In this document: positions 9,004-17,911 of the stretch, piece after piece
Position numbering within the stretch: position 1 is the first letter of the stretch
How the letters are laid out: every line of letters starts with the position of its first letter
Source: Mycolicibacterium sp. CH28
GTDB taxonomy: Bacteria > Actinomycetota > Actinomycetes > Mycobacteriales > Mycobacteriaceae
DNA length: 64,000 nt
Direction: 5' to 3'
Assembly: GCF_004745805.1 (NCBI RefSeq)
Contig: NZ_SRLQ01000014.1
Span: 248,001 to 312,000 of the forward strand
Notes under the pieces: generated by a model
The model's input: the letters and a program-made list of their open reading frames with translations, nothing else
Database searches by the model: none
What the model was told of the DNA's origin: nothing
Program-made: the position numbers and the translations under genes

Positions 9004-10033
9004 TGATCCCGGGACCGTCATGGCTGTAGCCGTCCAAGGCCCGGGCGGCCAGTTCACGCCCCAGCCCGATGACCTCGGCGGCCCGGTGGAAATCCAAGCT
9101 GCGGCAACATGTTCGGGGAATCTCGATCAATAGATCGGGGGGATAGGCCGCCATCTGGTGGCGAGCCAGCGCGGACTGCGCGATGTCGATGGTGCGGTTC
9201 ATCACCGCGAAGCTGCCGAGTTTGGGGATCGCGGTCCCACTCGGGCTGTCGACCAGCTGGTCCTCGCTGCCAGACTCGGCGTCGTCGGCTGGATCCACGT
9301 CGGAGGTCGTGCCGAACCGGTTCAACATCGACCGGGCCGCCGGGGTGTCGAGGATGCTGCGCGCGGTGTTGGTGTCCAACAACGCCGAGGTGCTGCGCAG
9401 CAATCTGTTGAGCCATTCGGTGCTGGACCTGGCATCGGCAGCACCGGGCTCATCCTGGGTGCCGCGGGCATCGGTGCCGGACAAGCTCACCGCGATGGTG
9501 AGGTCGGCGTTGACCGCGGAGAGCGGGGCCATCGGCAGCGGATCCAGGATGCCGCCGTCGGCCAGCAGCCGGCCGTCGAGTACATGCGGCGCAATCACGC
9601 CGGGTATCGCGATCGAGGCGCGGATCGCGGCATCGATCGGCCCGCGTTGCAGCCACACCGACTTGCCTGCGATCAGATCCGTGGCCACCGCGGTGTACGG
9701 GATCGGCAGGCTCTCGATGGTGGCCTCGCCGAGAATGTCACGCACCGCGTCGAGGATCTTCTCCGCGCGCAGCACCCCGGCGGCCGTGATGGACGGGTCC
9801 AGCAGGCGCAGCACCGCCCGCTGCGTCAATGTCTTGGCCCAGTCCGAGAATTCGTCGAGCGATCCGGCGGCGTGCAGACCGCCCACCAGCGCCCCCATCG
9901 ACGAGCCGGCGACACCGACGATCTCGTAACCGCGGCTGTGCAGCTCGTTGATGACGCCGATGTGCGCGTAACCCCGCGCGCCTCCACTTCCGAGCGCCAA
10001 CGCGACCCGGGCAGTCGGGGATTGTCCGGCCAT
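8981..10033 (-). CDS. Patatin-like phospholipase (RssA/Rv1063c-like)
   Basis: A 350-residue patatin-family hydrolase. Seen: the oxyanion loop GSGGARGYAHIG (15-26), the elbow GSSMG with Ser45, and a DGG motif near residue 180 (LADGGILDP). The start ATG at 10033 has GGAG a few bases upstream; the longer open frame to 10111 would run through the hairpin at 10064-10092 and is rejected. It is convergent with the other patatin (8149-9003) and their ends overlap by 23 bases. It matches Rv1063c in place and size (from memory). The C-terminal third contains a low-complexity acidic stretch. Confidence 0.87.
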   Translation of the reverse strand: MAGQSPTARVALALGSGGARGYAHIGVINELHSRGYEIVGVAGSSMGALVGGLHAAGSLDEFSDWAKTLTQRAVLRLLDPSITAAGVLRAEKILDAVRDILGEATIESLPIPYTAVATDLIAGKSVWLQRGPIDAAIRASIAIPGVIAPHVLDGRLLADGGILDPLPMAPLSAVNADLTIAVSLSGTDARGTQDEPGAADARSSTEWLNRLLRSTSALLDTNTARSILDTPAARSMLNRFGTTSDVDPADDAESGSEDQLVDSPSGTAIPKLGSFAVMNRTIDIAQSALARHQMAAYPPDLLIEIPRTCCRSLDFHRAAEVIGLGRELAARALDGYSHDGPGIITAPETP

Positions 10034-10063
10034 GGCTCCATTCTGCTCGCCGGCCCCAAAGAG

Positions 10064-10092
10064 GGAAGGGCACCCCGTCGGGGTGCCCTTCC
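10064..10092 (-). terminator. Strong intrinsic hairpin downstream of the 62-residue secreted protein
   Basis: A perfect 13-base-pair stem (10064-10076 with 10080-10092) around a 3-base loop. Read leftwards it follows the stop of the small secreted-protein gene at 10123 and is followed by CTCTTT. It separates that gene from the patatin gene beginning at 10033. The weak T-run is usual for mycobacterial terminators. Confidence 0.75.
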
Positions 10093-10122
10093 GTCGTCGG
10101 TCGCGCGTCATCGCGCACTCGG

Positions 10123-10311
10123 TCAGTCGCGCTGGACCGCGTCGACGGTTCCGAGTTTGTCGTTGCCCACCGTGTAGCCCAACGAATCGACCGTGCTGGT
10201 ATCACCGGGGCCTGGGGCGGCGACCGCCGGAGCGGCCAAGCCAATGACGACCGCGCTCAACGCCGTACCCACCAGAGCCGCGATCCCGAACTTGGTCAAA
10301 TGTGTTGCCAT
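10123..10311 (-). CDS. Small secreted protein of unknown function
   Basis: A 62-residue protein with a clear Sec signal peptide: basic start (MATHLTK), a hydrophobic core of about 20 residues and an AVAA/AP cleavage site near residue 32, leaving a mature peptide of about 30 residues rich in Gly, Thr and Asp. The ATG is preceded by AGGAAAG. No family recognised. It is monocistronic: 131 bases of non-coding DNA upstream and a strong hairpin (10064-10092) downstream. Confidence 0.7.
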   Translation of the reverse strand: MATHLTKFGIAALVGTALSAVVIGLAAPAVAAPGPGDTSTVDSLGYTVGNDKLGTVDAVQRD

Positions 10312-10442
10312 CTTTCCTATCTCTCCCTACCAGCGGGTGTTTCCGCAGTGGTACGAACGTGTAAACCGGCAGGTCAGGGAAATAATTCCGGTGGCAGAAA
10401 CTGAGCGGGGACTGGCAGGAATCCGTCGTTGCCACCGGCGCT

Positions 10443-11426
10443 TCAGCCAGTGTGCGCCGAGCGTTTCGCCAGGTGACCGACTGAACGGGTGGGCGCTGCG
10501 TCACGCTTGTGCTGCGATGTGGCTGCTGTCACTGTCACCGGGCGGCGAGGCCTGCCGGTGGATCGGATGTCGTTGCGGGTGTAGCCGGCGTCGACGATCG
10601 GCTTGAGGAACCGGTTAAGGGCCGCAATGGTTTTGTCCGGCACGCCGTAATCGTGCAGTGGGCCCAACAGCGGCAGCTCGTCGGTCGGGACGATATAGGT
10701 CGTCGTGGTGCCGCCCTTGGAGTTCGTCGTGGTCGTGATGTTCTTGGCCGGCACCTTGGACAGGTCGGCCCAGATGCTCTGATAGTGCTCCGAGGTGAAG
10801 CCGGGGATGGTGCCGGTACCGGCGAATGCGTTGAGGTCGGCGAGGAGATTCCACGGTCGATCCGGCCAGTCGCCGAAGCCGTCGTACTCGCCCGCGACCA
10901 CGGTGACGTCGTAGGGGGTCACCGGCACGGTCGGGACGTAGTCCAGCCCCGGAAAGTAGTGCCCCTCCCACGAGCGCAGCATGCCGCGGTTGGCGTCACC
11001 GATCACCACGAACGAAAGCTCCCCGGGCGGAGGCGCTTTCGGGTCGTTGGCCAGCCTGCGCATCTCCTCGTCGATGATCTGCGAGCTACCGGAGATGCCG
11101 GCGGCGACTTTGGGGCCCGGCGTGGAGTGGATGGCGTCATCGAGGTTGGCCACACCCACGGCGATCGACTGGCCCAGCGTCAACGAGTCCCAGCCCGATT
11201 CCGGCCAGGTCTGAGCCGGCCAGTAGATGTTGACCCGGGTGTCGTTGCCGAAGTAGCCGCCGAGGATCGCAGCCATCGTCCCGTCGTCGATGACGGGATA
11301 GTCGTTGCCGCTGAGGATCAGTGCGGTCGCGGTGAGCTGGTATTCGACAGTGGGCACGGTCAGCGCGGCGACGGTTGCGAGTCCGGCGAGCGTCGTGCCG
11401 GTGAACCTGGACAGTAAGTCGATCAT
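10443..11426 (-). CDS. PE-PPE-domain serine esterase, signal-peptide type (copy 1)
   Basis: A 327-residue exported alpha/beta-hydrolase of the PE-PPE (PF08237) family. There is no PE or PPE head; the N-terminus is a plain signal peptide or anchor. The nucleophile pentapeptide is GISGS (G110, Ser112, S114), the GxSxS variant known in this family, followed by DEEMRRLANDP. Further landmarks shared with the two copies at 12978-15310 are VTPYDVTVVAGEYDG, WPDRPWNLLADLNAFAGT and KPIVDAGYTRND. Family members studied elsewhere hydrolyse short to medium acyl esters. The C-terminal 40 residues are basic and low in complexity. Confidence 0.87.
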   Translation of the reverse strand: MIDLLSRFTGTTLAGLATVAALTVPTVEYQLTATALILSGNDYPVIDDGTMAAILGGYFGNDTRVNIYWPAQTWPESGWDSLTLGQSIAVGVANLDDAIHSTPGPKVAAGISGSSQIIDEEMRRLANDPKAPPPGELSFVVIGDANRGMLRSWEGHYFPGLDYVPTVPVTPYDVTVVAGEYDGFGDWPDRPWNLLADLNAFAGTGTIPGFTSEHYQSIWADLSKVPAKNITTTTNSKGGTTTTYIVPTDELPLLGPLHDYGVPDKTIAALNRFLKPIVDAGYTRNDIRSTGRPRRPVTVTAATSQHKRDAAPTRSVGHLAKRSAHTG

Positions 11427-11499
11427 GTCGCCAACCCCCTTGGGCCCTCGGCTCGACCTTACCCAATGCCGCGACGATTTTTGCTGGCCGTGATTGGAA

Positions 11500-11922
11500 T
11501 TAACAGCCGCCCTCGGCGGCGGCGCGCACCGCGATGATCACTGCGGCCCGTTGCGCGGGCGACAATTGCGCCCAGGTGGTGTTGAACGTCGCGCGTCCGG
11601 TGACCGTGCCGTTCTGCAGTTCCTTGAGGAACGGCTCGATCAGCGTCGTCGGATCGCCGCCCTTGGATTCCATCCACGCCTTGGTGGCCAGGCAGGACTG
11701 CCCGTACTGCTCTTCGGTCGACTCGGCCGGCACGTCGATTCTGGTGGTCACACCGCCCGGCGACACACCGATCGGGCCAGCGCTCGCTGTCGTCGGTCGC
11801 GCTGCGCTCGACGGTGTCGCCGTGGTCGAGGTGGCGTGGCCGCCGCCGCCCGATGAGCACGCCGCCAGCGCGGCAGCCACTCCCACGAGGGTCAACAGCG
11901 AGCAGCCCGGGTACCTGCGCAT
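11500..11922 (-). CDS. lpqV: LpqV-like lipoprotein
   Basis: A 140-residue lipoprotein with a signal peptide ending in the lipobox LAAC at about residue 22, then a Ser/Thr/Ala-rich linker. The core reads VSPGGVTTRIDVPAESTEEQY, which from memory matches the core of M. tuberculosis LpqV (Rv1064c), and the neighbours (Rv1062/1063c-like upstream, Rv1065/1066-like downstream) agree. Function unknown. It is transcribed away from the cupin/rhodanese pair, sharing a 110-base divergent gap with it. The C-terminus ends GGC, and the second Cys (SCLATKAW) may pair with it. Confidence 0.78.
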   Translation of the reverse strand: MRRYPGCSLLTLVGVAAALAACSSGGGGHATSTTATPSSAARPTTASAGPIGVSPGGVTTRIDVPAESTEEQYGQSCLATKAWMESKGGDPTTLIEPFLKELQNGTVTGRATFNTTWAQLSPAQRAAVIIAVRAAAEGGC

Positions 11923-12032
11923 GGCCTCAATCTATGCAACACTGGCCGCCATGACGGAGTGCATCGGGTTTCGGGAGTGTTGTCGGCGCTAGCCGCCCCC
12001 GAATCGTCCGTGCAACCTCGAAAGTTCTTCTC

Positions 12033-12593
12033 ATGCCTTACTCGGGCTCTGCCCCTTCACTTGCCATGTTTCCGTCCATCGCCCCCGCCGTCTCGGCGCC
12101 CACCCGGCTGCGGCTACCCGACCTCTTGCACGCCACCGACCAGTACGCGGACCGGGTGCTGCGAGGTCAGTTCGACGACCTGCTGCCCGCCGGCGGTCCG
12201 CCGGCGGATCGGCGCTGGTTCACCCGCCTACACGCCGGCGACGAACTCGACGTGTGGCTGATCAGTTGGGTGCCGGGCCACACCACCGAGTTGCACGACC
12301 ACGGCGGCTCGTTGGGTGCGCTCACGGTGCTTTCCGGCGCGCTGCATGAATTCCGTTGGGACGGTGAGCGACTGCATCGGCGTCGCCTCGACGCGGGCGA
12401 CCAGGCCGCGTTCCCGCTGGGGTGGGTCCACGATGTGGTCGGAGCTCCGACCGTCGCCGCGCCCGCGTCGACGACGCTCAGCGTGCACGCCTACTCACCG
12501 CCGTTGACCGCGATGTCCTACTACGAAGTGACCGAACGCGACACCCTGAGGCGCACCCGCACCGAGCTGACCCAAGAACCCGAAGGACAGTGA
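12033..12593 (+). CDS. Cupin-type cysteine dioxygenase family protein (Rv1065-like)
   Basis: A 186-residue cupin. The metal-binding motif reads GHTTELHDHGGS with H88 and H90, and the third His is H133 in LGWVHDVVG. This is the type I cysteine/thiol dioxygenase pattern with a three-His iron site. It is followed after four bases by a rhodanese gene, so a joint role in thiol or sulfane-sulfur metabolism is likely. The start is ATG at 12033; an internal ATG at 12066 would shorten it by 11 residues. M. tuberculosis Rv1065 is of similar length (from memory). Confidence 0.83.
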   Translation: MPYSGSAPSLAMFPSIAPAVSAPTRLRLPDLLHATDQYADRVLRGQFDDLLPAGGPPADRRWFTRLHAGDELDVWLISWVPGHTTELHDHGGSLGALTVLSGALHEFRWDGERLHRRRLDAGDQAAFPLGWVHDVVGAPTVAAPASTTLSVHAYSPPLTAMSYYEVTERDTLRRTRTELTQEPEGQ

Positions 12594-12597
12594 CTGA

Positions 12598-12981
12598 ATG
12601 ACCAGCCGAATCGATCGCATCCTGGCCGACGCCCGGGCGCGGCTGATTCGGCTGGAACCCGGTGACGTCCCGGCGGCGGTGAACCGTGGCGCGGTACTGG
12701 TCGACATCCGTCCAGCCGCCCAACGCGCCGCCGAAGGTCAGGTCCCGGCCGCGCTGGTGATCGAGCGCAACGTCTTGGAGTGGCGCTGCGATCCCACCAG
12801 CGATGCCCGGCTGCCGCAGGCCGTCAACGACGATGTCGAGTGGGTCGTGCTGTGCTCGCAGGGCTACACCTCGAGCCTGGCCGCCGCCGCACTGCTCGAC
12901 CTCGGCTTACACCGGGCCACCGATATCGTCGGCGGCTACGAAGCCCTGGCGAGCATGGGCGTACTGGCCGACCTGAGCTAA
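12598..12981 (+). CDS. Single-domain rhodanese-like sulfurtransferase (Rv1066-like)
   Basis: A 127-residue single rhodanese domain. Seen: the VLVDIRP segment of the fold and the active loop CSQGYTSSLAA with Cys86. It should transfer sulfane sulfur to thiol or cyanide-type acceptors. It sits directly behind the cupin dioxygenase, probably in one operon. Its stop overlaps the end of the convergent PE-PPE gene by 4 bases (12978-12981). Confidence 0.88.
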   Translation: MTSRIDRILADARARLIRLEPGDVPAAVNRGAVLVDIRPAAQRAAEGQVPAALVIERNVLEWRCDPTSDARLPQAVNDDVEWVVLCSQGYTSSLAAAALLDLGLHRATDIVGGYEALASMGVLADLS

Positions 12982-14207
12982 CCGCTGCGACCGCTCCTAC
13001 CGACCCCGCCGCCGGCCTTCGAGCCGCTGTTGGTGTTGGCATTGGGGTTGCTGTTGGACGCGGTTGGCGCAGAGCCTGCGGCAGCCGGCTTGGCAGCCAA
13101 CGCCTTCGTTTCGGGCTTCGCGGCTGCCGACTTGCTGCCGGAAACCCGCGCGGTCCCCGCCGTCCGAACGGCCGAGGCCGACGGCGGACCGGCGGTCCCG
13201 GCGGCGGCGTCGACCGCGGGGGTATCGGCCCGCGGCGAGGAGCCCAGACTCGGCGGATCGTTACGGACGTAGGCCGAGTCGATGATCGGCCGCAACACCT
13301 TCTCGAGGCCGTCGATGACAGGCTGCGGAACACCCAGGCCCTTGAGCGGTCGCAGCATCGGCAGATCGGGGGTGGGCACCAGATAGGTTGTGGTGACCCC
13401 GCCGAGCGCGTTCGTACTGGTGGTGATGTTCTTCGCCGGCACCTTCGTGAGGTCCGCGTCCATGGCAACCCGGTGTACTGAACCGAAGTCCTCCAGGTGC
13501 AAGGCATCGACGATTTCTTTCGGCAGTACCTGCTGGAACAAGCTGGTGCCCGCCAGCGCGTTGAAGTCGGCCAGCAGGTTCCACGAGCGGTCAGGCCAGT
13601 CCCCGAGGCCGTCGTACTCGCCGGCGACCACCACGATGTCGTACTTGGTCACTGGAATTTCGGGGACGGTGTATTCGAAGAGCGGGAGCTTCATGCCCTG
13701 AAGCTGTTTGAATATGCCGCGGTTAGCGTCGCCCAACACCACGAACGAGAGTTCCTCTTTCGGTGGCGCAGTCGGGTCGTTGGCGAGGGCACGCATCTCC
13801 TCGTCCACTACCAACGTGCTGCCCGAAGCGCCGATGACGATCTTCGGCCCCGGGGTGTTGCGGATCGCCGTGTCCATGTTCACGATGCCGACTTCCACCG
13901 ACTGGTTCAGCGATGGGGCCAACGAACCCGGCCACGATAGGCCCCGCAAGCAGGGGTCGTTGGCGCACGTTTCGTTGGTGTAGCGCCCGCCCAGCAGGCC
14001 TTTTATGAGCTCCGGGTCGAGGTCCTCGTAGCCGAGCCCGCCCATAACCAGCACCGTCGCGCTCAACGTCACCGGCGCAGCAACGGTGGGGACGCGACGG
14101 TCCGGAGCGGCCACGGCCGCTGTCACTGCGGCGGTGAGGGCTACACCCGCCAGTACTGCCGCGGCTCGATGAGCCACTCTTTCAGCCATGCTCGGGAAGC
14201 CCTTCAT
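12978..14207 (-). CDS. PE-PPE-domain serine esterase, signal-peptide type (copy 2)
   Basis: A 409-residue exported esterase related to the proteins at 10443 and 14207. After a signal peptide (to about residue 34) the PF08237 fold carries the nucleophile motif GASGS (G126, Ser128, S130) and the shared VTKYDIVVVAGEYDGLGDWPD-type segment. It has an extra Cys pair (ETCANDPC) that copies 1 and 3 lack. The last 100 residues are an Ala/Pro/Ser/Asn low-complexity tail. Its ATG at 14207 overlaps the stop of the upstream copy as TAATG, so translation is probably coupled. An internal ATG at 14189 is an alternative start. Confidence 0.86.
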   Translation of the reverse strand: MKGFPSMAERVAHRAAAVLAGVALTAAVTAAVAAPDRRVPTVAAPVTLSATVLVMGGLGYEDLDPELIKGLLGGRYTNETCANDPCLRGLSWPGSLAPSLNQSVEVGIVNMDTAIRNTPGPKIVIGASGSTLVVDEEMRALANDPTAPPKEELSFVVLGDANRGIFKQLQGMKLPLFEYTVPEIPVTKYDIVVVAGEYDGLGDWPDRSWNLLADFNALAGTSLFQQVLPKEIVDALHLEDFGSVHRVAMDADLTKVPAKNITTSTNALGGVTTTYLVPTPDLPMLRPLKGLGVPQPVIDGLEKVLRPIIDSAYVRNDPPSLGSSPRADTPAVDAAAGTAGPPSASAVRTAGTARVSGSKSAAAKPETKALAAKPAAAGSAPTASNSNPNANTNSGSKAGGGVGRSGRSG

Positions 14208-15310
14208 TAGTTGGTCGAGTTGGAGCTGGTTGCCTGACGCTTACTTCCGGCTGTGCCGGTTGCCTTCGGGGTGCTCCGCGGCTTCGGCGTCGCCGCCGAT
14301 ACTGCCCTTGCCGCCGCTTTCTTCGCCGATCCCACCCCCGCGGCCGGTGACACCGATGTGTCCACCGAGGCGGCTGTCACCGGCTGGCTCTTGCCGCTCC
14401 CCACCGAGCGCGGATCGTTGCGGACATACGCAGAGTCGACGATGGGTCGCAACAGGACGTTGAGCTGGTCGACGACGTTCTGCGGCACGCCCATGCTCGG
14501 CAGCGGACGCAAGAGCGGGAGGTCGGCGGTGGGTACCACGTACTTGGTTGTCACGCCACCGGCCGAATTCGTCGAGGTGGTGATGTTCGAGGCGGGGACA
14601 TCGTTGAGGTTGCTGTACAGCGCTTGTTCGTGCACGGAGCCGAACCCAGGGAAGAAGCCCGTTCCTGCGGCGGCGTTGGCAACCGCCAGGATGTTCCACC
14701 ACCGGTCTGGGAAGTCGGCGAACCCGTCGTACTCCCCGGCCACGACCGTGACGTTGTAGGGCGTGACAGGGACCGGTTGGACGGCGTAATCCAGGAGCGG
14801 CAGCGTTGGCAGGCCCAGGAAGTGCAGCATCAGGCTACGGTCGGCGTCACCGAGTACGACGAACGAGACCTGATCGGGCGACGGGGCGTGAGCGGGATCC
14901 GCGGCGAACCGGCGCATCACCTCGTCCAACGCCTCAGACGACTGGGACAGGCCGACGGCGATGACGGGTTCAGAGCCATTCGCCACCTGCTCGCGGATCG
15001 CGGCCTCGAGGTTGTCCGCACCGATCCGGGTGGATTCGCCCATCGAGATGGTGCCGTAAACCGGGGCGATCTCAGCCGGCCAATCCACGGCAATCCGAGT
15101 GTCGTTGGCGTAACGCCCGGCCAGTGTCCTCAGCATGATGTCGTCGCCGATGTGCCCGCCGCCATTGGCTCCGCCCATGATGAGTGCCGTCGCGGTCAGG
15201 CTCACATCGGCCGAGCGGACATTGACCGCAGTGGTGGGTGTCGCTACCGCCGCGACCACTCCCAAGCCCAGGACGCCGGTGCAGAAGGCAGCGCTGAGTT
15301 TGCCGATCAT
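14207..15310 (-). CDS. PE-PPE-domain serine esterase, signal-peptide type (copy 3)
   Basis: A 367-residue exported PE-PPE-domain hydrolase. The N-terminal 30 residues form a signal peptide; the nucleophile motif is GLSQS (G120, Ser122, S124), again GxSxS, followed by SEALDEVMRRFAADP. The conserved GEYDGFADFPDRWWN segment and the PIVDSAYVRNDPRS end of the domain match the other copies. A basic Ala/Lys/Ser/Thr tail of about 60 residues follows. It is the first gene of a two-gene unit with copy 2, with 110 bases to the next gene upstream. From memory, M. tuberculosis has PE_PGRS19/20 at this position. Confidence 0.86.
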   Translation of the reverse strand: MIGKLSAAFCTGVLGLGVVAAVATPTTAVNVRSADVSLTATALIMGGANGGGHIGDDIMLRTLAGRYANDTRIAVDWPAEIAPVYGTISMGESTRIGADNLEAAIREQVANGSEPVIAVGLSQSSEALDEVMRRFAADPAHAPSPDQVSFVVLGDADRSLMLHFLGLPTLPLLDYAVQPVPVTPYNVTVVAGEYDGFADFPDRWWNILAVANAAAGTGFFPGFGSVHEQALYSNLNDVPASNITTSTNSAGGVTTKYVVPTADLPLLRPLPSMGVPQNVVDQLNVLLRPIVDSAYVRNDPRSVGSGKSQPVTAASVDTSVSPAAGVGSAKKAAARAVSAATPKPRSTPKATGTAGSKRQATSSNSTN

Positions 15311-15420
15311 GAAGTCTTACCCCCGGTTCGACACCGACCCCCGCGCCCGTCGCGGACTGTCAGCAAAGTCTAAGGCGCCGAAGATCGGCGTGGCGACTGG
15401 GCACCACAATTGGTCCCGGG

Positions 15421-17115
15421 CTACTCGGGAGCCTGGACGATCCCGCGCAGCTGGTCGGTCTTTGCCGGCGTCCACCCAGGCGGCTCGAGGATTGCCGCCC
15501 AAGCGTTGACGACGTCACGCACGTAACGGTGACCATGTCCGTCCGGCACGTCGATGGCCACCGCCATATCGGCCGACACCTGCAGGAACGTCACGATCGG
15601 GATCCAGTTCATGTCCGGCGACACGTCGTAGCCACGCGGTTCTCGCAACCAATCCGGCTCGGTGAACAGCAGGTCGGGATTCCACCAGGTGATGGGATCC
15701 GAGGCGTGCTGCAGGTAGACGATCCGCGGATTACCCCACCGCGTGTCGGGTCGGCCGAGATTGTCGGGGCGGGCGGCGAACCGAATGTTGGCCCCCTCGT
15801 TGAAGGTCGGCAACCACATCGGCGAGTCGGCATCGCGGTTGATAGTGACGTCGTTCCACATCGTGTTGTTGAACGTCGGACCGGAGAACAGGGCCCCGTT
15901 GGTACGGGCGATGATGTTGTTCGGGCTCAGGAAGGGCGCCTCACCCCCGAAAGAACCGAGGCTCTCGCCGAACACCACGATCTTGGGCCGCTGCGCCTCG
16001 GGGATCGCCCGCAGCCGCTTGTCGACCGCCTCGAACAGCGCCTGACCGGCCTGTCGCGCGTTCTCCTTGTCCACCAGGAACGACAGCCAGCTCGGCAAGA
16101 AGGAATACTGCATGGACACGATCGCGGTGTCGCCGTTGTACATGTACTCCAGGGCTGATGCTTCGGCCTCGTTGATCCAGCCGGTTCCCGTCGTCGTTGC
16201 GACCGCGATGACCTTGCGGCTGAATCCGCCGGCGCGCTCCAGTTCCCGGGCGGCCAGCTCGGCCGTCGCCTTGATGCCATTGGCGGAGTTCTTACCGGCG
16301 TAGGCGCGGATAGGTTCGACGGCGGGCTTGGCGTTGAACGTCGTCAGCTTCTTCACGCTCGGGCCGCCGGCCACGAAGATGCGGCCCTGCTGGCCGAGCG
16401 AATCCCAGCTGACCAGCGAGCCGGGCCCGCCGGAGCGAAGCGGCGTGGTGGGTGCTGGATTGTCCGGATCGAGCTCGTCGTTGACGGCGCCGAAGGTGCT
16501 GTTCAGAAAGCTCATGCCGCCGCGGATCACCACGCCGTTGAGCACGGCGATCGTCAACCCCAGTACCAGCGCAACCGCAATCATCGACGAAACACGCGGC
16601 GGTGCAACACGATTGAGCTTGCGTACCAGGAAGCGGATGAGCTTGCCGACGAGCTGACCGATCTCGACGAAGATGAACAACACGACCACGCCGATGATCG
16701 CTGCCTGGGGGTAGTTGTACCAGGTCAGCCGCGGCACCCCCATCAGGTCGCGGACCTGGTCCTGCCAGATGTGGAAGAAGTAGATCGCGAAGATCAGGCC
16801 GACGAGACCGGAGATGACCAGGATGGGCCAGGCCCAACGCGGCGGCGGCGGACTGCTCGGGCGCGACAGCATGAAGCGCACCAGCCAGACCGCGAACACG
16901 CCGAGCGCGTACCCGATGGCTCCGGCGCCGCCGCTGACCAGACCTTGGAACAGCGGTCCGCGCGGCAGCAGCGACGGCGTGAGCGACAACCAGAGGAACA
17001 CCAGGCCCACCGCGGTGCCGGTGAACGTATAGCGCCGTTGCCACCAGTCGGGTTTCGGCGCTTGGGCTGGGGCGGGCGGGGCGGGCTCTTCGGTGTGGAC
17101 CTCGGCTTCGCTCAC
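15421..17115 (-). CDS. Membrane-anchored alpha/beta-hydrolase (Rv1069c-like)
   Basis: A 564-residue protein with two parts. Residues 30-200 hold about five hydrophobic helices; the C-terminal part is an alpha/beta-hydrolase domain with the nucleophile elbow GESLG (Ser385) in VVFGESLGSFGGE. This is the PF15420/PF10081 architecture of actinobacteria. The first 25 residues are Pro/Glu/Ala-rich. The catalytic domain probably faces the periplasm; the substrate is unknown. It lies ten bases upstream of the echA8 end (17126) and is transcribed in the same direction, so it may share the EchA transcript. Confidence 0.85.
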   Translation of the reverse strand: MSEAEVHTEEPAPPAPAQAPKPDWWQRRYTFTGTAVGLVFLWLSLTPSLLPRGPLFQGLVSGGAGAIGYALGVFAVWLVRFMLSRPSSPPPPRWAWPILVISGLVGLIFAIYFFHIWQDQVRDLMGVPRLTWYNYPQAAIIGVVVLFIFVEIGQLVGKLIRFLVRKLNRVAPPRVSSMIAVALVLGLTIAVLNGVVIRGGMSFLNSTFGAVNDELDPDNPAPTTPLRSGGPGSLVSWDSLGQQGRIFVAGGPSVKKLTTFNAKPAVEPIRAYAGKNSANGIKATAELAARELERAGGFSRKVIAVATTTGTGWINEAEASALEYMYNGDTAIVSMQYSFLPSWLSFLVDKENARQAGQALFEAVDKRLRAIPEAQRPKIVVFGESLGSFGGEAPFLSPNNIIARTNGALFSGPTFNNTMWNDVTINRDADSPMWLPTFNEGANIRFAARPDNLGRPDTRWGNPRIVYLQHASDPITWWNPDLLFTEPDWLREPRGYDVSPDMNWIPIVTFLQVSADMAVAIDVPDGHGHRYVRDVVNAWAAILEPPGWTPAKTDQLRGIVQAPE

Positions 17116-17125
17116 CTACAGCACT

Positions 17126-17911
17126 TTATCGGTGGGTGAAGTTGGGAGCGCGCTTCTCGGTGAAGGCGGCCATGCCCTCGGTCTGGTCGTCGGTGGCGAA
17201 CGCCGAATGGAACAGCCGGCGCTCATAGAGCAGGCCCTCGGCCAGGGTGGATTCGAAGGCACGGTTGACGGCTTCCTTGGCCATGCGCGCCGCCGAGCGC
17301 GACATCTGCGAGATCGTCGTCGCCACGGCTTTGGCCTCGGTGAGCAGGTCGTCGGCCGGGACCACGCGCGAAACCAGCCCGCTTCGTTCGGCCTCGGCCG
17401 CGTCGATGGTGCGGCCGGTGAGGATGAGGTCCATCGCCTTGGCCTTGCCGATCGCGCGGGTCAGGCGTTGCGAACCACCCATGCCGGGCAGCACGCCCAG
17501 TTTGATCTCGGGCTGGCCGAACTTCGCGGTATCGGCGGCGATCAACAGGTCGCACATCATCGCCAGTTCACAACCGCCGCCCAACGCGTAACCGGCCACC
17601 GCAGCGATGGTCGGGGTGCGCACTGCAGCCAGCTTGCCCCAGGCCGCGAAGAAGTCGGCGTCGAACACCTCGGAGAACGACAGCGACGCCATCTCCTTGA
17701 TATCGGCACCGGCAGCGAAGGCCTTCTCGTTGCCGGTGATGACGATCGCGCCGATACCGGGATCAGCGTCGAATTCGGCAGCGGCCGTCGTGAGTTCGTT
17801 CATCACCTGGCTGTTGAGGGCGTTGAGCGCCTTCGGACGGTTCAGCGTGATGAAGCCGACCCGCTCCTCGCGGTCCACCAGGATGGTCTCAAAGCTCGTT
17901 TCGGGGCTCAC
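17126..17911 (-). CDS. echA8: Enoyl-CoA hydratase EchA8
   Basis: A 261-residue crotonase-fold enzyme that hydrates trans-2-enoyl-CoA in beta-oxidation. The oxyanion and active-site segments are AFAAGADIKEM, GYALGGGCELAMMCD and FGQPEIKLGVLPGMGG, the last two carrying the catalytic Glu residues. The start is GTG at 17911, with GAGGAGG just upstream and a GTGA overlap with the EchA9 stop; a longer frame to 18004 lies inside EchA9 and is rejected. The length is close to M. tuberculosis EchA8 (257 residues, from memory). Confidence 0.92.
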   Translation of the reverse strand: MSPETSFETILVDREERVGFITLNRPKALNALNSQVMNELTTAAAEFDADPGIGAIVITGNEKAFAAGADIKEMASLSFSEVFDADFFAAWGKLAAVRTPTIAAVAGYALGGGCELAMMCDLLIAADTAKFGQPEIKLGVLPGMGGSQRLTRAIGKAKAMDLILTGRTIDAAEAERSGLVSRVVPADDLLTEAKAVATTISQMSRSAARMAKEAVNRAFESTLAEGLLYERRLFHSAFATDDQTEGMAAFTEKRAPNFTHR

